From NCBI GenBank assembly GCA_002914805.1, contig JXTB01000417.1:102985-166984 (forward strand): a stretch of DNA of 64,000 nt, given 5' to 3'. The stretch comes from Parasponia andersonii. Its lineage: Eukaryota; Streptophyta; Magnoliopsida; Rosales; Cannabaceae. Shown one piece after another: positions 49,406 to 62,065 of this stretch. The notes beneath the pieces are model-generated. The model searched no databases. It was not told where the DNA came from and saw only the letters and a program-made list of their open reading frames with translations. Each line of letters starts with the position of its first letter. Position 1 is the first letter of the stretch. The position numbers and the translations under genes were made by a program.

Positions 49406-51150
49406 CCTGTCATGAATTTCCTTTATTTAAGATGCACATTTTTACTAAAATGAATACACCAAGATACTTGAACAAAACCGAAATTAGAACTATCACCAAA
49501 TTAGGAAACTATTTAGTGTTCGGGACCTCTAAACTAAATTCTGACTTTGATTTTGAACTCAGTGAGGTCGGAACATGAAGTTTGATGTATAATACCACTA
49601 TTTTCCGAAGTGGCACGAAATCGAGAAAATGGCTCGTGATTTATACCGTTTTGCATGCCACGAGCCGGTTTCGTACCTAGACCTGTTTTCGATGAATTTT
49701 ATATATAAACCAATATTTTTAGGTATTCCGAATTCAGTGGTGACCTCTGTTTCTCAATCCGAGACTCCGTTTGAAAAGTCAACTTTTCAAGTGAACGTGA
49801 CGAGATTCGAAAACAACTATCCAAACAACCCGGTGATTAATTGAGGATATTTCTAGCATTGTTAGCTCAGCATAAATACTACTTCGAGGTAAGGGATTCC
49901 ATTTCCTTGTTTCTATTATTTTCATTAAAATTGGAATTTATTCTAAAAAATGAAATTTCATGATTTTATTAAATTGAATTATTTGAATTGTTATTTTAAT
50001 GAACTATGAATTTGTGAAACATTGTAGACTGTTCTAGATATTTTTTTATATGATTTTATACAAGTTTTTATACTTGGAATTTGGTAAAACTATAGAAACT
50101 GTACTTTTGGATTTTAAAGTACAAAATGGATTTTATTTAAAAATCAAAATATGTCTAGAATGTTAAACCACTGAATAGTTGTTTGAGACTTCATATATTG
50201 CACATTTCATATGATCATGTATGAGAGTCGTCTTAGTCATCACGGTATTGTAGTAGGCAGACTAGTATACCCGCCTTTGGTGAGAGCCCGTAAACCCGCG
50301 CGGGGTTTGTTTTCTGACTATCTCTATTCGGTAGACGCAGGCATTCAGTGTGTGTAGGCATTCAGTGTCCCTCCGGTTCGGTAGGATTAGACACATGGGT
50401 ATCCCTCCGATTTCTAGATATAAATGTCAGGCAGAGAGCACTCGAACATGTAGTATAAGTTGCTCTAGTCATGATGAGAGGATGAGAGCTCATGTGATGT
50501 GTTGATTTATGTGATGTGCATTATGCTTATTTGAATTGAAACTTTTATATATTTTGACCTAGATATCTGGTTTTGGTTTTTAGCATAGTTTTCTATAAAT
50601 GATTTAAATTCTTAATATTTATAGAAATGCTTTCCAGTACTACTAACCATGCAAATATTTTGAGATTTATAAAGAATTTTCTCAAAAAGAAAAATTGGGA
50701 AATCTACTCGGCATTTTTATGCTCACCCCCCCTTACTTTCTTCACAGGTGGAGTCTAGTGTAACATTGACGATCAACAAGCGGAATTAAAAGTTACCTTT
50801 TTATTTGTAGTAGTGTCTGTGTAATGCTAGGAGTGTGAATACAAGACTCATGTTTAAGTCTTGTTAAATATATAGATATTGCTAGCTTTCGAACTAAGTG
50901 TGCTACTTTGAATATGTCTATAAATTTTATATGTTATACTAGTGTGATGTTAAGGTGTGAATGAAGACACTTGACTAATGACTTGAATTTGGTTTTATTA
51001 ATAATTGTTCAATCTATATTTATTGGTGACTATGAATTATGGAATAGGCTAACTGGTTGGAATTCACAATACATTTATTTTTTTCTTAAAAAAAAAATTC
51101 ATTCCAATGAAATTCTATTTCTGCCACTGCTCGGGGTTTAGGTCGTGACA
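49406..51150 (+). mobile_element. Ty3/gypsy-type LTR (family A-like), partial
   Basis: It ends GGGGTTTAGGTCGTGACA at 51150. It shares with 1-1777 the blocks 'GGTGAGAGCCCGTAAACCCGCGC' (near 50280), the 'GATGAGAGGATGAGAGCTCATG' block (near 50475), and 'CTCACCCCCCCTTACTTTC' (near 50722). Compared with the full copy at 59909-62061 it lacks the 5' part and begins next to the copia LTR. It is a fossil with no internal region. Confidence 0.7.
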
Positions 51151-51950
51151 CCTAGTTCTATTAAAATATGGCACGTATATAGCTAGCAAAAGTTAATGAA
51201 CAATACCACAAGTGCGAAGAACACCACCACATGCATGAATATCGGTACTTTTTATCAAATTGGGGACGGACTACCTAAACCTCATATTTATTTTCAATTT
51301 ACATGCATGAGATGTTCTTATGACTAGGTGTTATTTGATCTGTTGGATATATTTTCCAGTAATAAGAATCTATCATGATAGACCCAAAAGCATCGAAAGT
51401 GGTCCGACATACATACCCAAAAGCGAGTACCACCTAAATGGATAACAAACATCCAAATGGGTTCTCACACTTAATTAATAAATGAAAGCCACAATTGCAG
51501 AGTGTGCACAACTTATTAAATGGTCGTGACGACTCGATGACAAATCATAACACAATATAATCTATCAAATATTATTGGGCATAGTAAATGTTGTTGATCA
51601 TCTGTAAAAAAAAATGTTATTAATTGATCATCAATACCCATATCCATGCTCCATGCAAAAAATATTATTTAGATCAAGTGGGAACTCAGATTTTATTTTT
51701 ATTTGATATTTCTACATATCATTCTTTACGCTAGTACTGTAAGCATTTTACGTGTGTGCGTATAATTGTGAGTTAATATGTGTTGCAGATCACTAATTAT
51801 TTGAGTTATAATAGTTTCGTTTGGATTGTGATAAAACAGAATTATTTCTACCATGGCTAATAATTATGTCATAATTATCAAAAAAAAAATAGCTACAACT
51901 ATATATAATCTCTTTTGTTACGATCATGCATGAACAACAACACACTCTAG
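51151..51950. other. Spacer or remnant intron before the protease exon
   Basis: No signal peptide, I29 prodomain or ERFNIN-like motif is found, so the first exon of the protease is absent. The AG at 51949-51950 fits an intron acceptor, so part of this may be former intron. Confidence 0.45.
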
Positions 51951-52530
51951 GGTGTTGCTGGGCATTCTCAGCAGTGGCAGCCACAGAAGCGATAACGCAG
52001 ATAAAAACAGGAGAGCTCATTTCCCTATCGGAGCAACAACTCGTGGATTGCGACACGACGGCTGCCAAGGTGGTCTAATGTCCAGTGCATTCCAATTCAT
52101 CAAAAACAACGGAGGCCTCACAACCGAAGCCAACTACCCCTACAAGGGAGTGGATGGCACTTGCAACTCCCAGGAGGCTGCCTCCACCGCCGCCACCATA
52201 TCCGGGTACCAAAATGTTCCGCCGAACGACGAGGACGCACTATTGCAAGCCGTGGACCGCCAGCCGGTCTCTGTTTCCATTGATGCAAGTGGATACGCTT
52301 TTCGATTCTACTCAAGTGGGGTCTTTAGCGGACCCTGCGGAACACATTTGGACCACGGCGTTACCGCGGTTGGGTACGGTAGTGACACCGATGGGACTAA
52401 GTATTGGGTGGTGAAGAACTCTTGGGGCACCGGATGGGGAGAGGGTGGATACGTGAGGATGGAAAGGGACATTGGTGCCAAGGAAGGGCTCTGTGGGATT
52501 GCCATGGATGCTTCTCATCCAACTGCGTGA
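51951..52530 (+). pseudogene. SAG12-like papain-family cysteine protease, last exon only, frameshifted
   Basis: The exon starts after an acceptor AG with [20 protein letters not shown], the catalytic-cysteine motif of C1A proteases, and [14 protein letters not shown]. The frame then shifts by one near 52055, where residues between DCDT and GCQGG are lost, and continues [41 protein letters not shown] (catalytic His), [20 protein letters not shown] (catalytic Asn) and ends [14 protein letters not shown]. It ends as SAG12-type enzymes do, without an ER-retention tail. The signal peptide, prodomain, oxyanion Gln and first exon are missing. Relatives are vacuolar proteases of senescence. This is a dead fragment; the first frame ends at a stop near 52078. 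Confidence 0.88.
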
Positions 52531-53331
52531 AAACAGGAAAGAATACTACTATACCTATCCTATGTGGCATTTAGTTTGGATATTTTTAAAATGAATAGTG
52601 TATTATCTCTTGCCTGTTGATTAAATATTGAAGCATACATATTAATCTCCTTACTCTCTGTATTTTTATAATTTGGGGAATGCAGCCTTTTTATTATTTT
52701 TGTTTTTTTTTAAAAAAAAACAAACATGTGGAATGTGGATATATTCATTAATTCGTAGTACAATGGTTATTGGAGAAAAGCTCTCCATTACTCCCAAAAA
52801 ATAAAACAGAAAAAAATCTCTTCATCACATTTTTGGCTAAAATTACATGATACACTTGCCTCAAAAGAAAAAAAAAAAAAAAGATTTTACGTGTCAAAAA
52901 TTTATGATCGACAGAGGTGAAGATTTACTAATAGTTTGCCAATTACCGTAATTGGCAACTATGAGAACTAATTCTCACAACTAAGAATTTGACATATTGA
53001 TATGATAATTAGTCATTGACCTGTTTCTTTGGTTTAATATATTCATATATTAGTACTTCCATATTATATATCAACTGAAATCCAGTACATTAGTCGTCAA
53101 ATGTAGTATCACTCTAATTATTTTAACCATACAAAAAAATTAATTAATTAATTAATTAGGGATCTCTACATAAAATTTAAAGACTAAAAAGAATAGACAT
53201 TTTTTAATTGAATAACCTTAATTTTCTTTTATTTAATTATTTATTGGACAACAAACCGATATGGACAACAATTGCTAAACATCCCTTTGTTTGTTTTATT
53301 TTTATTTATTTTTATTTTAGGAAATATGAAT
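52531..53331. other. Intergenic, no gene seen
   Basis: AT-rich with poly-A and (ATTA)n stretches (near 53139-53158). Confidence 0.6.
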
Positions 53332-53871
53332 AAACTTTAGGGTTTTTAGCCCCTATTTTTTTTCGTAATTGATAAAATAGTCCCTGAGTTATTATTTTTG
53401 ACAATTAAGTCCCTATGTTTTAAAAATTTTGGCAATTAAGCCCTTTTCATGAATGATTGTTAAAATATTGAATGAAATTAAGTATTTTCAAGTCACATAC
53501 AGGATTTTTGAATGTCAAAATCAATATTTTACTTACATTAGTTAGAATTTGAAGGAAAATAACTAAAAATTATTAACATTTAACAACATAATATAAAAAA
53601 TTAAAAAAATAGAAATTCTCAAAAATTTAAAATTTCTCTTAAAGTTTGTTTCTATTTCCCTTCAAAGCTAACTAATTTTAGTGAGATGCCAATTTATTTT
53701 ACTTAAAAATTTTCAATTTCATGAAAATTTAATATCAACAAACAAAACAGATTTGATTTCTAAAATTTTTAAAACTTAAGGACTTAATTGCCAAAAAAAA
53801 TTAACTTAAGAACAATTTTATCAATCTGTAGATAATATAGGGACCAAACATGCCAAAACCCCTAAAATTTA
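53332..53871. mobile_element. MITE with about 100 bp inverted repeats
   Basis: The left arm (AAACTTTAGGGTTTTTAGCCCC...GACAATTAAGTCCCTATG) is matched by the reverse complement of the right arm (AAATTTTAGGGGTTTTGGC...GGCAATTAAGTCCTTAAG). The roughly 300 bp interior is AT-rich and noncoding. Long TIRs suggest a MULE-type MITE. The target duplication is not clear. Confidence 0.7.
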
Positions 53872-54689
53872 ACATCAGTTATTTGGACTTTATTAACTAC
53901 AACTTTCACAACTAAACTTCTCCCTTAAAATTGATTAAGATGACATAACTGATAAGAAAAGAAAAAAGAAAAAAAAAAGATTTTCCAGTTGAAAGTGGCA
54001 TAAATTTGAATACAGAAAATAGGTGTTATAAATGTTGGTTTTGTTTTCAAGAAAGCATTATAAATAAGTTCACAGCGGAAGACTAATCACAAAAACACTC
54101 TTATTAAATATGCAAAGTGAACATTTCGATTTCAGTTTTTTAACTAAAAAAATCTTCTTGCTTATGCATTGACCTTGATCAAACTATAAGGATATTCTAC
54201 ATTTTGAGTACTCCAATGATTATTAGCTACCAAGAATAATTTCTCTCAAAGTTTTTCTCTCATAGATATTTTCTCTCAAATATTTTTTGGAATAAAGCAC
54301 CCGCCAAATAAACATTATTCAGTCAAATTAAAAATTGTCACCTTTCAAAGTAGCACAAGGGGTATAAATAACCCTTAGATTAAGGTTAGAATTTGGCCAG
54401 TCCCTAGGTGTTCGGTTGGACCAAAATCTGTGTAGGGCATATGAAGCATGCACAGGCCTTAAGGGGTCAACTGCTATTTCTGCTCTTTAATTCTTTATGA
54501 AAAGAACGTGGATAGAACTAAATTTTGCCAAAATGTTTTTTTTAAGATCACCTTTTTTAATAAGTTTTTTTAGGACTGAAAAATAGACCTAAATGGTATG
54601 AAATATGATAATGCCGCTTCTTTAACCCAATCATTTTCTGACATGAACGCACCCAGATTTGACATACCTTATACACTTTCCTGTAAAAC
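53872..54689. other. Intergenic, no gene seen
   Basis: AT-rich. No coding or RNA gene recognised. Confidence 0.5.
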
Positions 54690-54861
54690 CCTCGAGCCTC
54701 TATTTTCTCTCATTTCTCGCTCCATTTTCTCTCTGAAATTTGAACAAAAAATCTCATAAAACCGAATTCAAAAACTACCTAAATTTAAACTCGAAAGTCC
54801 CACACTCACTTTCGTCAAGAAGTTTTTCTTTTTTTTTTCAACGAACCTACAAAATCTAATA

Positions 54862-55053
54862 ATGGCGAAGACCCATTAAACCAAAGCTAAGAAGCCCTCT
54901 TAAAAAACTACAGGTATATTATTGGCTAAAAAGAAGAAGAAGTCCCCATCTAAGTCTCCACTGGAGACTCCAATACCGAAGCCCACTATCTCCGAGCACT
55001 TGGACAATTTCAAAGGCAAAACTACTATAGAAGCTGCGTATGAGGAAAGAAAG
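54862..55053 (+). pseudogene. Lys/Pro-rich exon-like remnant, unrecognised
   Basis: From ATG at 54862 the frame reads MAKTH, stop, TKAKKPS, stop, then LLAKKKKKSPSKSPLETP, PKPTISEHLDNFKGKTTIEA and AYEERK, up to a possible donor near 55054. Two in-frame stops break it. The basic, proline-rich composition suggests a nuclear or DNA-binding tail, but I do not recognise the family. Confidence 0.35.
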
Positions 55054-55179
55054 GTTGGTTTTTTATATTTATGCAAAAATCCCTGTTTTTGATATTGCAT
55101 GTTAGGAAAAAAGCTCTCTTGACTTCATAGAAAAAACTAAATATCTTAGAGGTTGAATGTTCTAATGGGGTCAATAATA

Positions 55180-56710
55180 TCCTAACTTGAAATCAAAAAG
55201 TTCTTGACTCGGGTCAAGTTTCTCTTTATCTAAGTCCAGAAGTTATGGACCCGAGTCAAGTATTTCTTGCTCTGGTCAAGAGCTTATTTACTAGAGTTAA
55301 GGTCGTCTTAGCTCTGACCTGTGCCAAGAATTTCTTAACCCTAGTCAAAATATTCTTGACTCTTATTAAGCACTTCTTGGCCTCACGTTAAGAGCTCTGT
55401 GATCTCTCGGTCAAGAAGCCTTTAACTATTAGGTCAAAAGGTTCTTAACCTCCTGTTTATTTGAATTTCTCTGATTGAGGTTAAGAACTCTTGACATCTT
55501 AGGTTAAGTGCTCATTGACATTGGATCAGGAAGTTCTTAAGCTCGGGTCAAGGATTACTTGATCCTAACTTGACTCTCATTTGATGTTATTGTTTTATTT
55601 AACTTCATGTTTTGCTATTATTCAATCGGGACTGTGATATATTTGTCATAAAATATGTTGAATTCCTCATGTTCGACAAGCCAGTTACATCATAAACTTA
55701 CGTACGAGTTGTATTATCACGGATTGCAGCAATATGAGGACTATATTGAAACTGATAGATAGGATTGACTCAAGTTAGGAAAGCAAAGACAATGCTTTAT
55801 TTTGATTTTAGTTCAGACAATTACCTTTTTCTTTTTTTAGCTTATGGTTTTTGTAGTTGGTGAATAATATTTAGTTTTTACTTATATTTTTTGGATATTC
55901 TATCGCTATCATTTGCTAAAAGCCATCTATTCAATAGATATTTAGTGAAATTTAACACATTTGATAAAGACATTATTTATTACTCCAAGTCGAGAAAATC
56001 TCGATTCTATATCAGGGTTATCTTAACTTTATTTCAGGTTTATCTTGACTCTAAATAAAGAAGATCTTAACTTTAAGGCAAGTACTAGTTGACTTAATGT
56101 CAAGAACTTCTTAAATTGATAAGTACATAAAATTATATTCAATTTTTTGATTAAAAAGATTATGACCACATTCAAGAAATTCTTCACATGGGAGTCAATA
56201 CATTCTTGAATTAATTAATGAATTAAAAAATAAAATATAACAAACTTTTTGACCTCACACAAGAAAATGTTGAAATTGGTGCAATAAGATTCAATTTATA
56301 AATTTAAAAACACATCATATATAAATGTTGTAACAAAGTTTCATGTAACACTTTATACCTCCTACTGAAAATATTGTTGACTTTAAGTCAAGTACTTTTT
56401 TTCTTAAGTCAATATCTTTTTAACCTCGGGATAAGAATATCTTAACCCAAGTGAATAACTTTTTGATCAAAAATTAATAATTTCTTGACCTCAAGTCAGG
56501 AACGTAATAAGTTGAAGTCATAAAAATTTTGATTCTAAGTTAATAACTTTTTGACTCTAAGTTAAAAACTAAGTCATGAAACTCATCACTTGTGGTCTGG
56601 AAGTTCTTCACCCCAAATTAATGACTTCTTGACCCTATATCAGGAACGTTTTGACCTAAAGTTAAGGACTTCCTAGTCCAAAGCCAAGAACATCCTGATT
56701 ATAGATGAAA
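55180..56710. repeat. Field of degenerate TTCTTGAC / GTCAAGAA repeats
   Basis: Short motifs TTCTTGACTC, GGTCAAG, TTCTTAACC and their reverse complements recur every 15-30 bp at 55190-55580 (at least fifteen recognisable) and again at 55980-56120 and 56340-56710, in both orientations. The unit is about 20-25 bp and strongly diverged. No coding. Confidence 0.7.
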
Positions 56711-57272
56711 GACTGTTTACATTTTCATGTTAACACTGATCTGATTATTGAAATTTATTTTAGACAGTAATTTGAGAAATTATTCGTGAGAAGAGCAATT
56801 GTCATGTCGACAAAATAACTCAAAAATAATATCCTAAGATAGAATAATGTCTTCCATGATACATAAGTTGATACATTTAATGAATGAATGAGAAATGACT
56901 TAAAAATGATGAGATACTAGTCAAAATTCTTTGAACATAGATCAAGATTAAATTGACCTCAAAAATCAGTTTCATATTGATCTAAGGTCAATTTAGTCTT
57001 GACCATATGTTAACTAATGAGATCCAAACATTAAAAAGATTATGAATAAACTAAAATATAGAATTTTTAGTATATTATTACCCAGATCAGTATTATGGTT
57101 ATTCTTCATTAAATTATTCTTAAATAAAACTTATTTACTTACCTCTAACATTTAAAAAACTCCTAACCTATCAATGCTAAACTTCTTTTTAGCTAATTTT
57201 TTTTAATTAAATAGTAAAAAGGCTATTAAAAAGGAGAAAAAGAGAGAGGTAGAGAGAGAAATCACCAACAAG

Positions 57273-57275
<3 letters not shown>

Positions 57276-57310
<35 letters not shown>
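57276..57310. repeat. (GA)n microsatellite
   Basis: About 35 bp of uninterrupted AG dinucleotides within a wider GA-rich stretch. Confidence 0.95.
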
Positions 57311-57316
<6 letters not shown>

Positions 57317-57779
57317 AACAAATAAGCGTTTGTAGTCCTTATGAGGCAGAGAGATTAATCATAGTCCTCATCTTCTTCATGAGATGAAAATGAAGTTTTG
57401 GTTTTGGAGAGAGAACCAAGAAGAAGAAGTGAGAGAAAGATAGAGAAAAAATGAAAATAAAATAAAAAGGAGGCAAAAGGAGGCAAAATAAAATGAGAGC
57501 CATTTAATGATCCTACCTACCACCTTCTCACTTTTTACCAAGGACAATTTTAGAAGCTAGTTTTTTTATCTCTTTGCTTACACGTAACTTTTGATTCTAG
57601 AAAAGTAATTATATCAACATAGTCCTAAAAATAAAACTAAGTCCAAATAGTCATATCCATGTCCTTTTTCTCTAATTCTCTTATGTTTTTAGTGCTTTTA
57701 CCTACAGAAATAAAAGGGAATTACAAAAATATAGTAGCTCAATTTTTTTATTATTACTTCAATTTTTGTATCTTTCTTT

Positions 57780-58001
57780 TTAGAAAAATACCACTTTTTA
57801 AAAATATTTATAAAAGTACCATTTCAAAAATATTTACTAGTTATCCATGTTTGAAAATTGGTTACCGGCTACTAAATATCAGTTATATGCTAGGTATAAA
57901 TATCTTTCTTTACTAGTTACTATTGCTCAAAAATTGGTTACTAGCTATTATTTTAAAATGATATTTTTTAAAAAACTCTTAAGAAGTGACATTTTTCTAT
58001 T
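57780..58001. mobile_element. 222 bp MITE
   Basis: The left end TTAGAAAAATACCACTTTTT and the reverse complement of the right end (ATAGAAAAATGTCACTTCTT) form imperfect inverted repeats of about 65 bp, including a paired 'TACTAGTTA'/'TAGCTAGTAAC' segment. Noncoding and AT-rich. Confidence 0.6.
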
Positions 58002-59469
58002 AAAAAAAAAAAGACACTGGATCTAGCAAAAATTAAGCCCACCGTAAATTTCTAACTCTTTTCTGAAAAGGCCTTAAATGGCCTAATCTTCTCAAATCTC
58101 TTTTGATCTGTGTATTAGACCAAACTGTTGGGCTCACTTAAGTTAATCTCATGAAGTCTAAATTATTTTGTGTGGGCTGGGACTCAAATGCACTTATTTA
58201 ATTGAATCTCTTATTGATAAAACCTGGCTCTAATTAACTGTTAATATAAGTGAACTTGTTTGTAATAGTTACAATGAACTTATTTCAATAAAAGTCTGAA
58301 ACTATTCTCTTAAATTAAATAAAAGTACAAGAAATTTAACAATGAGTTTTTTATCTATTAGAAAATTAGTATTCTAAGACAGCATGTATATCCTTAAATA
58401 AATATCTACAATTAGAATTAGGTAAAGTTATCATTTATTGCTTTCTAATTATATTTTATTAATCTCCTTGAGACAAAGCTATGTCTAATGGATAAAGAGA
58501 CTTCTAAAATAATAGTGACCAAGATAAGTATATCCACTTAATATAAGTATATCCACTTAATTTATTCTAAGTTGTTATATCTATAAGTATATGTTTCTAA
58601 TACACATAATATTGTATTACGAAAATACTAAAGTCTAGGTCATCTTTTCCTGACCAAATCTTTTCATAACTCTAATAATGCAAATTCTGTGCATGAAGTC
58701 TTACCCATTTTTGGATTGTGAAAGACATGCAGTTTAATTGTCTTTAAGTTATGAGATTTTGTTCGATATTTGATCATTATACTTATATCAAGAACAATAT
58801 ATCATATGGTCATTGTACAATTCATCTATTATATAATATCCCCTTTGTCGATACAAATTTAAAACACATTTACCAGAAAACTCGACAAGAGAGACGTTAA
58901 TTAGAGAACTCCGAAAAATACGATTTTTCAACTACTTTTTAAATAGTTACAATTATAATATATAAAGTATCGTACAATTCTATGGAAATCCAAAATACAC
59001 CAGAGTTTGAGCCATTTTTAAGCTTTAACCAAAAGATCACTTCTTTAAACATTTTTCCATTGTCGGTCCATATGTACTTTACACCATGACAAGCTTCACG
59101 CTTATAGTTTGGATTTTTCTTTGCTTTTACCTACAACAAGGAAGTACTAACTAAGCTACTAAGCTTAGTATGATGGTAAATAAAACTAAGTGTCACTACA
59201 AAATAGAGACCATGATCATAAGACATCACTAATTCCACAATTTACACAGAAATAATCTCTGAAAAGACCACAACATTAACAAGTTCCATCATAGTAACTA
59301 TAAGCATGTATATGTAAGTCACTCATACATATATCAAAAAGATCACCAATAGTGTGTAAGTATAAATCAAACTTATACAGAAATCACATTGGCCAGTTAA
59401 ATACACTTAAGGGTGATCACACTATTCATAGATCGAATTCTTCGATAGTTATAATTTCATAATAATACA
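58002..59469. other. Intergenic, no gene seen
   Basis: AT-rich. It contains a short tandem repeat (AATATAAGTATATCCACTT near 58540). No coding or RNA gene recognised. Confidence 0.5.
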
Positions 59470-59699
59470 TCTTGTATATAAAGATTGTCAGCCTAATTTA
59501 CGCAATAATCATCACGGCTTATAATAAGTATCGTGGACCGTAGGTAATTTTAAACCTTAGTAACTTATTACAAGTATTGTTGAATATTTTAAACCTAACA
59601 ACTCATCACAAGTATCGTAGTTAACCAGTAATTTCAATCCTAGCAACTCATTACAAGCATCGCTGAATATTTTAAACCCAACGACTCATTACAGATATT
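59470..59699. repeat. Minisatellite, left part (38/45 bp units)
   Basis: Units beginning ACTTATTACAAG or ACTCATCACAAG start at 59563, 59601, 59646 and 59684, with spacings 38, 45 and 38; an earlier degenerate unit lies near 59515. The same family continues at 62066. Confidence 0.8.
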
Positions 59700-59703
59700 A
59701 ATA

Positions 59704-62061
59704 ATCTAAGTCTAATAGTGATCACAAAATTGTGGGAATTTCTTTAAAATTATTTTTATGAATTTTTCTTAAATAACTTTTGAATTTCCACTTCTGAAAT
59801 TCTCTTTCTGCCACTGGCTCGGAGTTTGGGTTGTTCAGCTAGAAGTTGTTCTTTGATCCTTATGTTATATTCAAATTTCGGGACGAAATTCCTTTAAGGA
59901 GGGGAGGATGTAATATCTGTAAAGTCACAAGGACAAATTGGACATTTTAAAAGTAATGGCAAAATTGTAAATATTGAATTTTTGATTAAAATAATAAAAA
60001 ATCTGGAATATTATAATATTTTGCAACAGTGCCCAGTTTTTTCTTAAAACCCCCTTAGAAGTTCAAATTTCTAGCAAATAGGGGCTTGAGGGAGAGAGAA
60101 AATGCTAGATTTTCCGCCGCACCACCACCTGCCTCGGCCAACGCATCAGCCTGTGTTGAAGGGCTTTCGAAGACGAATCCAACGCCACCAGTCTTGCCTC
60201 GTTTCGACGTCGGACGAAGCCGTAGCGACCTGGCAAAAATTCCACCTCCGGTGAGGTTTTTTGGTCACCGGAGCGCTGTTCTAGCTCCGTTTTCGACACC
60301 TCCGGCAAGTGAAGCTCCATCTCGCCGCCGCCGATCAATTCCAAGTGGTTTTATGTTAAAATTCATCTCCGGTAATTTTTTACCATTTTTACCGTTTTTA
60401 CCAACTATGTAAAAAGTGATATTCACGTAATTATTTTGATTAAATGATTTATTTACCCGAGGTAAATACCTAGAGTGAAAGAGGGTTAAAAATTATGAAT
60501 AATTACAAATGGTAAAAGTAAAAAGGGTAACGGTAAGTGCGGTAAATAGTAGTTAAAAAAAGGATATTTTTCTAATTATTTTCAAAAGGTGGTATTTATG
60601 TAATTCTCGGATTTTTGGGCTTAATTTATGCGAGGGATCTTGAAACTGAGTTCTGATTTCGAATTTGGACTCAATGAGGTCAAGCTATGAATTTTGATAT
60701 AAAATATCATTATATTTTGTTGTGGAACGAAAATTGAAATTTCATGGCACAAATTACACCGTTTTGCGTGCTATGTGCCAGTCCCACACCGGGACCCGAT
60801 TTTGATAAAGTATATATCTGACCTAGTATTTTTGAGTGCTCTGAATTCAGTGGTGATCTCCATTTCTATATTTGAAACTTTGGTGGAAAAGTCACTTTTT
60901 CTAGTGAACTTACTAGGAACCAGAAATTGTCGTTTAAGCACCTGAGTGACTAGCCGGGGATTTCTCGAGCGTCATTGACCTAGTGTTAATACTATATCAA
61001 GGTAGGGATTCAATTACCTAATTTTTATATTTATTTTAGATTTTATTTTCATTAAAATTTATTTATGAAAAATCGTGATTTTACGATGGTTAAAGAAAGT
61101 ATTGTTAATTGTTGAGTTATACTGGGATTGGATTGTGTAAATTATTTTATACATTTTTACATACTAGTTTTGGGGTAAAACAGCGGTGTGCTACCCATTT
61201 TATAATAATTCCTAGAATAATGCCAAGTTAGATTTTTAAAGCATGATTTGATTATTGGATGCATGGTAGCCGTGAACTGTGACATGTTGTACACATTATA
61301 GGATCACACACTTGAGTTCTATTATAGCATCACAGTATTTTTAGATCGCTGGCGAGTAGCTGCAATGCTAGGTGAGAGACCTAGACCCCTACACAGGTTT
61401 TTATCTGATACGCCTACGGGCAGTGTCAGGATGCTGGGTACCCCTGCTATAGAGGTATTACAGAGCCGTGATGGGAGGATGAGAGCTCACTTATATTATT
61501 GTTGATATATGATATATACAATAATGTGGTTTTGATTTTGGTTTTGAATATGTGACTATTCAGGATACCAATAGATTTATAAATTTGATTTATACATGGA
61601 TTTAAAAGAACTAACCATATAGATTTGAGAAATTGCATCAATCAAAAAGGTAATTGAATTCCTACTGAGCATGTGAATGCTTATCCTTTACATTTCTCCT
61701 CTCAGGCAGTACTCGGTATGATTTTGGAAACTCGAGAGCAGAGGATTAAGGAGTTGGTTACCGTACCAATAATTGGTAACTATGTAAATAACATTATTAT
61801 TTATCTTGGCATATATTAAATATTAATGGGCCAATTACACGGACTCTGTCTGTGTAACTAGTGTGTTGGATTGTGAGACTATTGATAATGATGCTTGGTT
61901 TGTTTTAAATAAATTTTATTTAACAATCTAAGTCTAATGGTGTTCACAAAACTATGGGAATTTTCTTTTAAAATATTTTTATGAATTTTTCTTAAATAAC
62001 CTTTGAATTTCCACTTGTGAAATTCCCTTTCTGCTACTGGCCTGGAGTTTGAGTCGTGACA
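59704..62061 (+). mobile_element. Ty3/gypsy remnant: LTR end, internal scrap with PPT, full LTR (family B)
   Basis: 59704-59837 matches the last 130 bp of the LTR that follows. 59838-59908 is a short internal stretch with the typical 'CGGGACGAAATTCC' and a polypurine tract (AAGGAGGGGAGGA, to 59908). 59909-62061 is a complete LTR from TGTAATATCTG to GAGTTTGAGTCGTGACA (2153 bp). Shared blocks with 25161-27649 and 29646-33986 include 'GTGTCAGGATGCTGG' near 61423 and a GC-rich patch at 60100-60350. The element is broken and largely lost. It splits a minisatellite. The preserved PPT-LTR junction fixes the LTR start for the whole family in this window. Confidence 0.85.
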
Positions 62062-62065
62062 GGCA

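Larger units (their letters stand above)
54690..57560. mobile_element. Candidate non-autonomous DNA element with degenerate internal repeats
   Basis: A CT-rich leader-like left side (54690-54760) faces a GA-rich right side (57240-57440), a mirrored layout like that at 13030-14380 and 21537-22935. Between them lie an exon-like stretch and a long field of short GTCAAG repeats. I could not establish terminal repeats or a target duplication, so this is a candidate only. Confidence 0.3.

Noticed and set aside
60086-60412. 108-codon frame rich in Ala and Pro
   Set aside because: Inside the LTR at 59909-62061; the composition comes from the GC-rich LTR patch, not from a gene.
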